Source of the DNA: Streptomyces coffeae
GTDB lineage: Bacteria > Actinomycetota > Actinomycetes > Streptomycetales > Streptomycetaceae
DNA length: 64,000 nucleotides
Assembly: GCF_016741875.1 (NCBI RefSeq)
Contig: NZ_JAERRF010000026.1
Coordinates: 1-64,000 of the forward strand
Reading direction: 5' to 3'
A program made the translations under genes and the position numbers. Positions 33,410-41,123 of the stretch are shown piece by piece (positions within the stretch are counted from its first letter, which is position 1; each line of letters begins with the position of its first letter). The notes below the pieces were generated by a model. It was not told where the DNA came from, made no database searches, and saw only the letters and a program-made list of their open reading frames with translations.

Positions 33410-36400
33410 GTGCACCTGAAGAGCCTGACTCTCCGAGGCTTCAAATCCTTCGCCTCCGCCACGACGCTCCGCTTCGAGCCGGGTATCACCTGCGTCGTCG
33501 GCCCCAACGGCTCGGGCAAGTCCAATGTGGTGGACGCCCTTTCCTGGGTCATGGGCGAACAGGGTGCCAAGTCCCTGCGCGGCGGGAAGATGGAGGACGT
33601 CATCTTCGCCGGGACCACCGGCCGCCCGCCGCTGGGCCGCGCCGAGGTCTCCCTCACCATCGACAACGCCGACGGTGCGCTCCCCATCGACTACGCCGAA
33701 GTCACGATCACGCGGATCATGTTCCGCAACGGCGGCAGCGAGTACCAGATCAACGGCGACACCTGCCGACTGCTGGACATCCAGGAGCTGCTGTCCGACT
33801 CCGGCATCGGCCGGGAGATGCATGTCATCGTCGGGCAGGGCCAGCTCGACGGCGTACTGCACGCCGATCCCACCGGCCGCCGCGCCTTCATCGAGGAGGC
33901 CGCGGGCGTCCTCAAACACCGCAAGCGCAAGGAGAAGGCGCTGCGGAAGCTGGACGCGATGCAGGCCAACCTCGCCCGCGTCCAGGACCTCACCGACGAG
34001 CTGCGGCGCCAGCTCAAACCGCTCGGCCGCCAGGCCGCCGTCGCCCGCCGGGCCGCCGTCATCCAGGCCGATCTGCGTGACGCCCGGCTGCGGCTGCTCG
34101 CCGACGACCTGGTCACCCTGCGCAAGGCGCTGCGCGCCGAGGTCGCCGACGAGGCTGCCCTCAAACAGCGCAAGGAGGCGGCCGAGGCCGAGCTGCGGGC
34201 CGCGCAGGCGCGCGAGGCCGCGCTCGAGGAGCAGGTGCGGCAGCTCACGCCGCGGCTGCGGGACGCCCAGCAGACCTGGTACGAGCTGTCCCAGCTCGCC
34301 GAGCGGGTGCGCGGCACGATCAGCCTCGCGGACGCCCGTGTCACCAGTGCCACCTCCGCCCCCGCCGAGGAGCGGCGGGGCCGCGATCCGGAGGACATGG
34401 AGCGCGAGGCGGCCCGGATCCGGGAGCAGGAGGCCGAACTCGAAGCCGCGCTGGAGGCGGCCGGCCGGGCCCTGGAGGATACCGTCGCCCACCGGGCCGA
34501 GCTGGAACGTTCCCTGTCCCAGGAGGATCGCCGGCTCAAGGACGTGGCCCGCGCCATCGCCGACCGCCGTGAAGGGCTCGCCCGGCTCCAGGGCCAGGTG
34601 AACGCCGCCCGCGGCCGGGCCGGTTCCGCCCGGGCCGAGATCGAACGGCTGGCCACCGCCCGGGACGAGGCCCAGGCGCGGGCCGTCGCCGCGCAGGAGG
34701 AGTACGAGCAGCTCCAGGCCGAGGTGGACGGACTCGACGCGGGCGACGCGGCATTGGCCGAGCGCCACGAGGCGGCGAAGCGGGAGCTGGCCGAGGCGGA
34801 GACGGCCCTGAGTACGGCCCGCGAAGCCGCCACCGCCGCCGAACGCGAGCGGGCGGCCACCGCCGCCCGGCATGACGCGCTGGCGCTCGGGCTGCGCAGA
34901 AAGGACGGCACCGGCGCCCTGCTGGCCGCCTCCGACCGGCTCACCGGCCTCCTCGGCCCCGCCGCCGAACTGCTCACCGTCACCCCGGGCTTCGAGGTCC
35001 CGGTGGCCGCGGCCCTGGGCGCCGCCGCCGATGCCCTCGCCGTCACCGACCCCGCCGCCGCGGCGGATGCCCTGCGGCTGCTGCGCGCCCAGGACGCGGG
35101 CCGCGCGGCCCTCCTGCTGGGTGCCTCCACGAGCCCGGCCGACCGGGCCCCCCTGGCCGCCGCCCGCGAGACCCATGGCGCGTCCGTGGCCCAGGACGGC
35201 GTCCACGCGACCGAGCCGGAGGGCGGCCTTCCGGCGGGCCCGGGGGCCGAGCGCGGGAGGTCCGTCCCGGACCCGGCCGATCCCGGCTCGGGCGCGACGC
35301 CCTCGGCTCCGGCCGCGCCCGCCCACCCGGGGGTCCCGGCCCCGCAGACGCCGTCCGCCGACCGTGATGGGGCGGCGTCCGGGCGCGGCCCGGCGGTCGC
35401 GGAGCCGGATCGGTCCGGTGCGCCCGCGCCCGTCGTCCCCGGAACGCGGTCCGGGGCGGACGGGGGTGAGGACGATGTCCTGCGAGTGCCGCATCCCGCT
35501 GAGCCCGGGGGCGGTTCCGGGGGCGAGGTCAGTGTTCCCGGGGCGCGGACGGGGCCGGGGGACGCCGACGGTCCGCCGCGCGTGGTGGATCTGGTGGGCG
35601 GGCCCGAGGGGCTGCTGCCCGCGCTGCGCCGGCTGCTGGACGGCATGGTCGTGGTGCCCACCCTGGAGGACGCCGAGGAACTGGTCGGGCGGAAGCGGGA
35701 GTTGACGGCCGTGACCGCCGAGGGCGATCTGCTCGGGGCGCACTTCGCGCAGGGCGGGTCCGCCGGGGCGCCCAGTCTGCTGGAGGTGCAGGCGTCGGTC
35801 GACGAGGCCGCGGCGGAGTTGGAGGAGCTCGCCGTACGGTGCGAGGAGCTGGCCGTGACGCAGCGCGCGGCGGGGGAGCGGCGCACCGCGTGTGTGGCCC
35901 TCGTCGAGGAGCTGGCGGCCGGGCGCAGTGCGGCCGACCGGGAGAAGTCGCAGGTCGCGCAGTCGCTCGGGCGGCTCGGCGGACAGGCGCGCGGGGCCGC
36001 GGGGGAGGCCGAGCGGATGACCGCGGCCGCCACCCGGGCCGAAGAGGCGCTGGAGCGGGCGGTCGAGGAGGCCGAGGAGCTCGCCGAGCGGCTGGCGGTG
36101 GCGGAGGAGGAGCCGGGCGAGGAGGAGCCGGACACCTCGGTGCGGGACCGTCTCGCGGCGGACGGGGCCAACGCCCGGCAGACCGAGATGGAGGCACGGC
36201 TCCAGGTCCGTACCCATGAGGAGCGCGTCAAGGGGCTTGCGGGGCGGGCGGACGCGCTCGACCGGGGCGCACGCGCCGAGCGTGAGGCACGGGCGCGCGC
36301 CGAGCAGCGGCGTGCCCGGCTGCGCCGTGAGGCGGAGGTGGCCGCGGCGGTGGCGGCCGGTGCCCGTCAGCTGCTGGCGCATGTCGAGGTGTCGCTGGTG

Positions 36401-37372
36401 CGGGCCGAGGAGGAGCGGGACGCCGCGGAGCGCGCCAAGGCCGAACGCGAACGGGAGCTGGTCGCCGAGCGCAACCAGGGCCGCGATCTGAAGAGCGAGC
36501 TGGACAAGCTGACCGACTCGGTGCACCGGGGCGAGGTGCTGGGCGCGGAGAAGCGGCTGCGGATCGAGCAGTTGGAGGCCAAGGCACTGGAGGAACTGGG
36601 CGTCGAACCGGCCGGGCTGATCGCCGAGTACGGACCGGACCAGCTGGTGCCGCCGTCCCCGCCTGCGGAAGGGGAGGAGCTGCCGGAGGATCCTGAGCAC
36701 CCCCGCAACCAGCCGGTGGCCTACGTCCGGGCGCAGCAGGAGAAGCGGCTGAAGGCCGCGGAGCGCGCGTACCAGCAGCTGGGCAAGGTCAATCCACTGG
36801 CGCTGGAGGAGTTCGCGGCGCTGGAGGAGCGGCATCAGTTCCTCAGCGAGCAGCTGGAGGACCTGAAGAAGACCCGGGCCGATCTGTTGCAGGTGGTCAA
36901 GGAGGTCGACGAGCGGGTCGAGCAGGTCTTCACCGAGGCCTACCGGGACACCGCCCGCGAGTTCGAGGGCGTCTTCTCCCGGCTGTTCCCGGGCGGGGAG
37001 GGGCGGCTGATCCTCACCGACCCCGAGAACATGCTGACCACCGGGGTGGATGTGGAGGCCAGGCCGCCGGGCAAGAAGGTCAAGCGGCTGTCCCTGCTGT
37101 CCGGCGGTGAGCGGTCGCTGACCGCCGTGGCGCTGCTGGTGTCGATCTTCAAGGCGCGGCCGAGCCCGTTCTATGTGATGGACGAGGTCGAAGCGGCGCT
37201 CGACGACACCAACCTCCAGCGGCTGATCCGGATCATGGAGGAACTCCAGGAGTCCTCCCAGCTGATCGTGATCACGCACCAGAAGCGGACGATGGAGGTC
37301 GCCGACGCCCTCTACGGCGTTTCGATGCAGGGCGACGGTGTGTCGAAGGTCATCAGCCAGCGCTTGCGGTGA
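33410..37372 (+). CDS. smc: Chromosome segregation ATPase SMC with expanded hinge
   Basis: The bacterial condensin ATPase that organises and segregates chromosomes with ScpA and ScpB. The N-terminal head has Walker A GPNGSGKS (31-38). Two long coiled-coil arms flank the hinge, and the C-terminal head has the signature LSGGE (1230-1234) and Walker B YVMDEVEAALDD (D1258, E1259). With the GTG at 33410 the product is 1,320 residues, whereas bacterial SMCs are usually about 1,180-1,190. The excess is a Pro/Gly/Ala/Asp-rich, helix-breaking segment at about 573-723, inside the hinge between ALLLGAS and VVDLVGGPEGLL. The frame stays open throughout, so it is an insertion rather than a break. Confidence 0.96.
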   Translation: MHLKSLTLRGFKSFASATTLRFEPGITCVVGPNGSGKSNVVDALSWVMGEQGAKSLRGGKMEDVIFAGTTGRPPLGRAEVSLTIDNADGALPIDYAEVTITRIMFRNGGSEYQINGDTCRLLDIQELLSDSGIGREMHVIVGQGQLDGVLHADPTGRRAFIEEAAGVLKHRKRKEKALRKLDAMQANLARVQDLTDELRRQLKPLGRQAAVARRAAVIQADLRDARLRLLADDLVTLRKALRAEVADEAALKQRKEAAEAELRAAQAREAALEEQVRQLTPRLRDAQQTWYELSQLAERVRGTISLADARVTSATSAPAEERRGRDPEDMEREAARIREQEAELEAALEAAGRALEDTVAHRAELERSLSQEDRRLKDVARAIADRREGLARLQGQVNAARGRAGSARAEIERLATARDEAQARAVAAQEEYEQLQAEVDGLDAGDAALAERHEAAKRELAEAETALSTAREAATAAERERAATAARHDALALGLRRKDGTGALLAASDRLTGLLGPAAELLTVTPGFEVPVAAALGAAADALAVTDPAAAADALRLLRAQDAGRAALLLGASTSPADRAPLAAARETHGASVAQDGVHATEPEGGLPAGPGAERGRSVPDPADPGSGATPSAPAAPAHPGVPAPQTPSADRDGAASGRGPAVAEPDRSGAPAPVVPGTRSGADGGEDDVLRVPHPAEPGGGSGGEVSVPGARTGPGDADGPPRVVDLVGGPEGLLPALRRLLDGMVVVPTLEDAEELVGRKRELTAVTAEGDLLGAHFAQGGSAGAPSLLEVQASVDEAAAELEELAVRCEELAVTQRAAGERRTACVALVEELAAGRSAADREKSQVAQSLGRLGGQARGAAGEAERMTAAATRAEEALERAVEEAEELAERLAVAEEEPGEEEPDTSVRDRLAADGANARQTEMEARLQVRTHEERVKGLAGRADALDRGARAEREARARAEQRRARLRREAEVAAAVAAGARQLLAHVEVSLVRAEEERDAAERAKAERERELVAERNQGRDLKSELDKLTDSVHRGEVLGAEKRLRIEQLEAKALEELGVEPAGLIAEYGPDQLVPPSPPAEGEELPEDPEHPRNQPVAYVRAQQEKRLKAAERAYQQLGKVNPLALEEFAALEERHQFLSEQLEDLKKTRADLLQVVKEVDERVEQVFTEAYRDTAREFEGVFSRLFPGGEGRLILTDPENMLTTGVDVEARPPGKKVKRLSLLSGGERSLTAVALLVSIFKARPSPFYVMDEVEAALDDTNLQRLIRIMEELQESSQLIVITHQKRTMEVADALYGVSMQGDGVSKVISQRLR

Positions 37373-37382
37373 CCGCTTCAAC

Positions 37383-37500
37383 ACTTGAAGTCAAGGCCCT
37401 ATGAGGCGTGTCGCGATGCAGGGGTTGATTTCTTCGCCTCACCCTATTGACTTCGAAACTTGAAGGAATAGTCTCTGCAACGTTGCTTTTACCTTCAAGT
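37383..37500. promoter_or_regulatory. glcP promoter region with three ACTTGAAG octamers
   Basis: ACTTGAAG occurs at 37383-37390 and 37458-37465, and inverted (CTTCAAGT) at 37493-37500. The first copy is part of CTTGA-AG-TCAAG. A promoter with TTGACT (37447-37452) and TAGTCT (37469-37474), 16 bases apart, has the second octamer inside its spacer. The third lies just after the likely start point near 37481. This layout suggests an operator for a repressor or activator of glucose uptake. Confidence 0.6.
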
Positions 37501-37589
37501 GGTGGCCGACCTCTCGGCTCGCCTCCGCTGGAAGGGCCAGCCAGCCCCGACGTCCGGCAGCGCTGCCGGACGGGCCACAGGAGTTCACG

Positions 37590-39011
37590 TTGACCACCAC
37601 CGTGCAGGCACAGCAGAGGTCCGAGGGCCGCAAGGCCCAGCCGGACCACCTCGGCCACGTCATCTTCATCACCGCCGCCGCCGCGATGGGCGGCTTTCTC
37701 TTCGGCTACGACAGCTCGGTGATCAACGGAGCGGTCGAAGCCATCCGCGGCAAGTACGACATCGGTTCCGCGGCCCTCGCCCAGGTCGTGGCGATCGCCC
37801 TGATCGGCTCGGCGATCGGCGCGGCCACCGCCGGCCGGATAGCCGACCGGATCGGCCGGATCCGCGTCATGCAGATCGCCGCCGTCCTGTTCACCGTCAG
37901 CGCGGTCGGCTCGGCCCTGCCGTTCTCGCTGTGGGACCTCGCCATGTGGCGGGTGCTCGGCGGTATCGGCATCGGCATGGCCTCCGTGATCGGCCCGGCC
38001 TACATCGCCGAGGTCGCCCCGCCCGCGTACCGCGGCCGTCTCGCCTCGTTCCAGCAGGCGGCGATCGTCGTCGGCATCGCCCTGTCCCAGCTCGTCAACT
38101 GGGGCATCCTCAACCTCGCCGACGGTGACCAGCGCGGCACCATCGCCGGTCTCGAGGCGTGGCAGTGGATGCTCGGTGTCATGGTCGTCCCGGCCGTCCT
38201 CTACGGGCTGCTGTCCTTCGCCATCCCCGAGTCGCCCCGCTTCCTGATCTCCGTCGGCCGCATCGACCGCGCCAAGGAGGTCCTGCGGGAGGTCGAGGGC
38301 AAGAGCGTCGATCTGGACGTCCGGGCCGACGAGATCGAGCAGGCGATGCGCAGCGAGCACAAGTCGACCTTCAAGGACCTGCTGGGCGGCCGCTTCGGTC
38401 TGCTCCCGGTGGTCTGGATCGGTGTCGGACTGTCGGTGTTCCAGCAGCTCGTCGGCATCAACGTGGCGTTCTACTACTCCTCGACGCTGTGGCAGTCCGT
38501 CGGTGTCGACCCGAGCAGCTCGTTCTTCTACTCCTTCACCACGTCGATCATCAACATCCTCGGCACCGTGATCGCGATGATCTTCGTCGACCGGATCGGC
38601 CGCAAGCCGCTCGCGCTCATCGGCTCGATCGGTATGGCCGTGTCGCTGGGCCTGGTCGCCTGGGCCTTCTCCGCGGACCTCGTGGGTGGCAAGCTGCCGC
38701 ACACCGAGGGCGTGGTGGCCCTGATCGCCGCCCACGCGTTCGTGCTCTTCTTCGCCCTCTCCTGGGGTGTGGTGGTCTGGGTCCTGCTCGGCGAGATGTT
38801 CCCGAACAAGATCCGCGCCGCGGGCCTCGGTGTCGCCGCCTCCGCCCAGTGGATCGCCAACTGGGCCATCACCGCCAGCTTCCCGAGCCTGTCGGACTGG
38901 AACCTGTCCGGGACGTACCTGATGTACACGGCCTTCGCCCTGCTCTCGATCCCGTTCATCCTCAAGTGGGTGCCGGAGACCAAGGGCAAGGCGTTGGAGG
39001 AGATGGGCTAA
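37590..39011 (+). CDS. glcP: Glucose permease, major facilitator sugar transporter
   Basis: A 473-residue membrane protein with twelve predicted helices of the sugar porter family, which imports glucose with protons. Family motifs are GFLFGYDSSVINGA in helix 1, GRIADRIGRIRVMQ, RVLGGIGIGMASVIGPAYIAEVAPP, PESPRFLI, QQLVGINVAFYYSS, and the closing WVPETKGKALEEM. The sequence and its place after smc match GlcP1, the main glucose uptake system of S. coelicolor, which lacks a glucose PTS. The TTG start at 37590 has AGGAG 6 bases upstream. The octamer array upstream probably mediates sugar control. Confidence 0.92.
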   Translation: MTTTVQAQQRSEGRKAQPDHLGHVIFITAAAAMGGFLFGYDSSVINGAVEAIRGKYDIGSAALAQVVAIALIGSAIGAATAGRIADRIGRIRVMQIAAVLFTVSAVGSALPFSLWDLAMWRVLGGIGIGMASVIGPAYIAEVAPPAYRGRLASFQQAAIVVGIALSQLVNWGILNLADGDQRGTIAGLEAWQWMLGVMVVPAVLYGLLSFAIPESPRFLISVGRIDRAKEVLREVEGKSVDLDVRADEIEQAMRSEHKSTFKDLLGGRFGLLPVVWIGVGLSVFQQLVGINVAFYYSSTLWQSVGVDPSSSFFYSFTTSIINILGTVIAMIFVDRIGRKPLALIGSIGMAVSLGLVAWAFSADLVGGKLPHTEGVVALIAAHAFVLFFALSWGVVVWVLLGEMFPNKIRAAGLGVAASAQWIANWAITASFPSLSDWNLSGTYLMYTAFALLSIPFILKWVPETKGKALEEMG

Positions 39012-39053
39012 CCCCCCCGCCGCCCGCTCCTCGCACAGGAGAGCTGCCCCGCC

Positions 39054-40034
39054 TCAGTCCTTGAGGCGGGGCAGTACTCGTTCCGCGAACAGCCGCAGCG
39101 AACGCCGGCCCTCCTCCACCGGCATCCCGCCGCACAGCGGATGCAGCACCAGGCTCGTGAGTCCCTGCGACGCAAGGGCCACACACTCCTCGGGTGTGAC
39201 CACCCGGTAGACGCCCTCCTCGCGCAGCGCCGCGGTGTCCTGGGCCCGGGAGCGCACCGCCGAACGCTGCCCCTCCGGCTGCCAGGACGCGTAGGTCCGT
39301 GCCTCGTGCAGCAGATGACGGCCGTACTCCGCCCAGACCCGGTCCGGATCCTCCGCCACATGCAGCAGCGCAGTGGTCTCCGGCGGCATCAGACACCAGC
39401 CCTCGGTGCCGTACTCCGCCCGCCGGGCGTGGTAGTACGCCTCCAGCTCCGGCAGATGGGCGCTGGGGAAGAACGGCAGGCCCAGCCGGGCCGCCCGGCG
39501 CGCCGCGGCCCGCGAGCCGCCGCCCACCAGCAGCGGCGGATGCGGCCGGGTGGACGGGCGCGGGGTCACCCGCACCGTACGGCCCCGGTAGCCGAACGGC
39601 TCGCCCGTCCACGCCGCGAGCAGCGTCTCCAGCGCCTCGTCCTGGAGCGCCCCGCGCCGCGCCCAGTCCCGTCCGTGCGCCGCGTACTCCTCCGGGCGGT
39701 AGCCGATCCCGGCCACCGTCACCAGCCGTCCGCCGCTCACCAGGTCCAGCACCGCGATGTCCTCGGCCAGCCGGAGCGGGTCGTACAGCGGGGCGATCAG
39801 GGCGGAGACCGTCACCGTGATCCGCCGGGTCGCGCCGAGCACCGCGCCCGCGAACACCAGCGGCGCGGGCAGCCAGCCGTCGGTGGACCCGTGGTGTTCC
39901 TCGGTCTGGACGGTGCTGATGCCCCGCTCGTCGGCGTAGGCCGCCATCTCCAGGGCGGCGCGGTAGCGGCCGGACAGGGAACCGGGGGTGGCGGCGGGAT
40001 CGACGAGATTGAGCCGTACGACCGTGACGGGCAT
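39054..40034 (-). CDS. Luciferase-like monooxygenase family oxidoreductase
   Basis: A 326-residue TIM-barrel flavin-dependent enzyme of the bacterial luciferase family. It shows STVQTEEHHGSTDGWLPAPLVFAGAVLGAT, APLYDPLRLAEDIAVLDLVSGGRL, and PPLLVGGGSRAAARRAARLG. The substrate is unknown, and the cofactor could be FMN or F420. I chose the ATG at 40034 with GGGGAGAT upstream; the longer frame to 40154 has no site. It converges on glcP with 42 bases between the stops. Confidence 0.88.
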   Translation of the reverse strand: MPVTVVRLNLVDPAATPGSLSGRYRAALEMAAYADERGISTVQTEEHHGSTDGWLPAPLVFAGAVLGATRRITVTVSALIAPLYDPLRLAEDIAVLDLVSGGRLVTVAGIGYRPEEYAAHGRDWARRGALQDEALETLLAAWTGEPFGYRGRTVRVTPRPSTRPHPPLLVGGGSRAAARRAARLGLPFFPSAHLPELEAYYHARRAEYGTEGWCLMPPETTALLHVAEDPDRVWAEYGRHLLHEARTYASWQPEGQRSAVRSRAQDTAALREEGVYRVVTPEECVALASQGLTSLVLHPLCGGMPVEEGRRSLRLFAERVLPRLKD

Positions 40035-40086
40035 GGCGGATCTCCCCTTCGTCCCGGGCGGCGCCCGGGGGGAGTGCGACGGTAAC

Positions 40087-40099
40087 TGACGATCCGTCA
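40087..40099. promoter_or_regulatory. Small inverted repeat upstream of the luciferase-like gene
   Basis: TGACG-ATC-CGTCA, a perfect 5-base inverted repeat with 3-base centre, about 50 bases upstream of the start codon. It resembles TetR-type operator cores, but no TetR gene is adjacent. Confidence 0.4.
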
Positions 40100-40207
40100 A
40101 ATATCCATCGCCGTACGGCGGACGGGAGAGCCACCTGCGCCCGCCCCCGCGCACGGGCAGGCCGGGACGGATGACTCATGTGCCTGGGACGCGGGGCGGC
40201 CCATCGT

Positions 40208-40236
40208 GGACACGGCCCGCTCCGCGGGCCGTGTCC
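40208..40236 (+). other. Strong hairpin ahead of an unknown gene
   Basis: A 13-base-pair perfect stem (GGACACGGCCCGC at 40208-40220 with its complement at 40224-40236) and a 3-base loop. It ends 35 bases before the next start codon. No gene reads into it from the left on the plus strand, so it is either a leader hairpin or a stray terminator. Confidence 0.5.
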
Positions 40237-40270
40237 CGCACACATCCCGCAACCCAAGGAGCGGCGCGTG

Positions 40271-40693
40271 ATGATCAGCACGGGGGAACCACACCTCATC
40301 ACCGGGTCCGACATCGACGATCTGATCGTCCGGGTCCGGCTCAACGGCACCGGCACTCCGGAGGGCGACGCGGCACTCGAGGCCGAACTCGAAGCCGCCC
40401 GGACCTTCCTCTGCTCCCCCGGGAACCCCGACCCCGCCGTGGCCCGGCTGGTCCGGCAGCGGCTGGTGGTGATCGCCCTGCGCCACGGCGGCGCACTGCT
40501 GGCCAAACTGCTCGCCCGGCTCAGCTCCCGGGAGACGGCCATGGTCCGCCGGTACGCCCACCGGCTCGCCCGCTTCCTCGACTCGCTGGAGACCTGGGCC
40601 GCCCAGCCGATCATGCTCGCCCTGATGCGGATCGGCCTGTGCTACGCGGAGGCGGAGGACATCGCCGTCACCGTCCTGATGTTCGTGTGGTGA
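40271..40693 (+). CDS. Unknown helical protein
   Basis: A 140-residue protein of no recognised family. It has an acidic N-terminal part (ITGSDIDDLIVRVRLNG, EGDAALEAELEAARTFL) and a helical C-terminal half with hydrophobic runs (RLVVIALRHGGALLAKLLARL, AQPIMLALMRIGLCYAEAEDIAVTVLMFVW). It may associate with membranes, though arginines interrupt the first run. AAGGAG lies 9 bases before the ATG; a GTG one codon earlier is also possible. It is preceded by a strong hairpin. Confidence 0.7.
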   Translation: MISTGEPHLITGSDIDDLIVRVRLNGTGTPEGDAALEAELEAARTFLCSPGNPDPAVARLVRQRLVVIALRHGGALLAKLLARLSSRETAMVRRYAHRLARFLDSLETWAAQPIMLALMRIGLCYAEAEDIAVTVLMFVW

Positions 40694-40834
40694 ACCCCGC
40701 TCGCCCCCAACTCCCGCCGCCCTGAACGGAACGCGGGTGCTAGGAGGTCACCGGTTCGGGTGGGCCGGGGTTTCCTCGCACTTCAGCGCCGTGGCGACGG
40801 GTAGTGCACGGGGGCGAGAACAAGGAGATTGACC

Positions 40835-41122
40835 ATGCGCCCTTCCCCGACCCGCGCGACCCTCGCGCTCGGCCTGCTCGCTGGAGCCGTCCTGTGGAAC
40901 GCCGCCGCCTCCCCGGCCACCGCGTCCGGGAGTACCTCCTGGCGCGAGGCGGGGCACTTCGACACCAGCGGGGCGTGTCAGCGCGCGGGCAGGGAAGGGC
41001 TCCGCAAGAACAGGTGGGACGAGTACAAGTGCCGCCCCGGCCGCGGCGATGCGAACGTCACGCTGTGGGTGCGAGGCGGCCGGTCCCGCGCCGGAGCGCC
41101 GCACCACGCGCCCGCCCGCTGA
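40835..41122 (+). CDS. Small secreted protein with two cysteines
   Basis: A 95-residue exported protein. The N-terminus MRPSPTRATLALGLLAGAVL is a clear Sec signal peptide ending near SPATASG. The mature part of about 63 residues is basic and aromatic (SWREAGHFDTSGACQRAGREG, NRWDEYKCRPG, NVTLWVRGGR), with two cysteines that could form one disulfide. AAGGAG lies 7 bases upstream. Its stop is one base from the start of a membrane sensor kinase, so the two are translated from one message. The tight coupling suggests it may be sensed by, or modulate, that kinase. Confidence 0.8.
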   Translation: MRPSPTRATLALGLLAGAVLWNAAASPATASGSTSWREAGHFDTSGACQRAGREGLRKNRWDEYKCRPGRGDANVTLWVRGGRSRAGAPHHAPAR

Positions 41123-41123
41123 C

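Noticed and set aside
33275..37384. A 1,369-codon minus-strand open frame opposite smc
   Set aside because: Long antisense frames are expected opposite G/C-ending codons. The plus strand carries complete Walker A, hinge and signature motifs.
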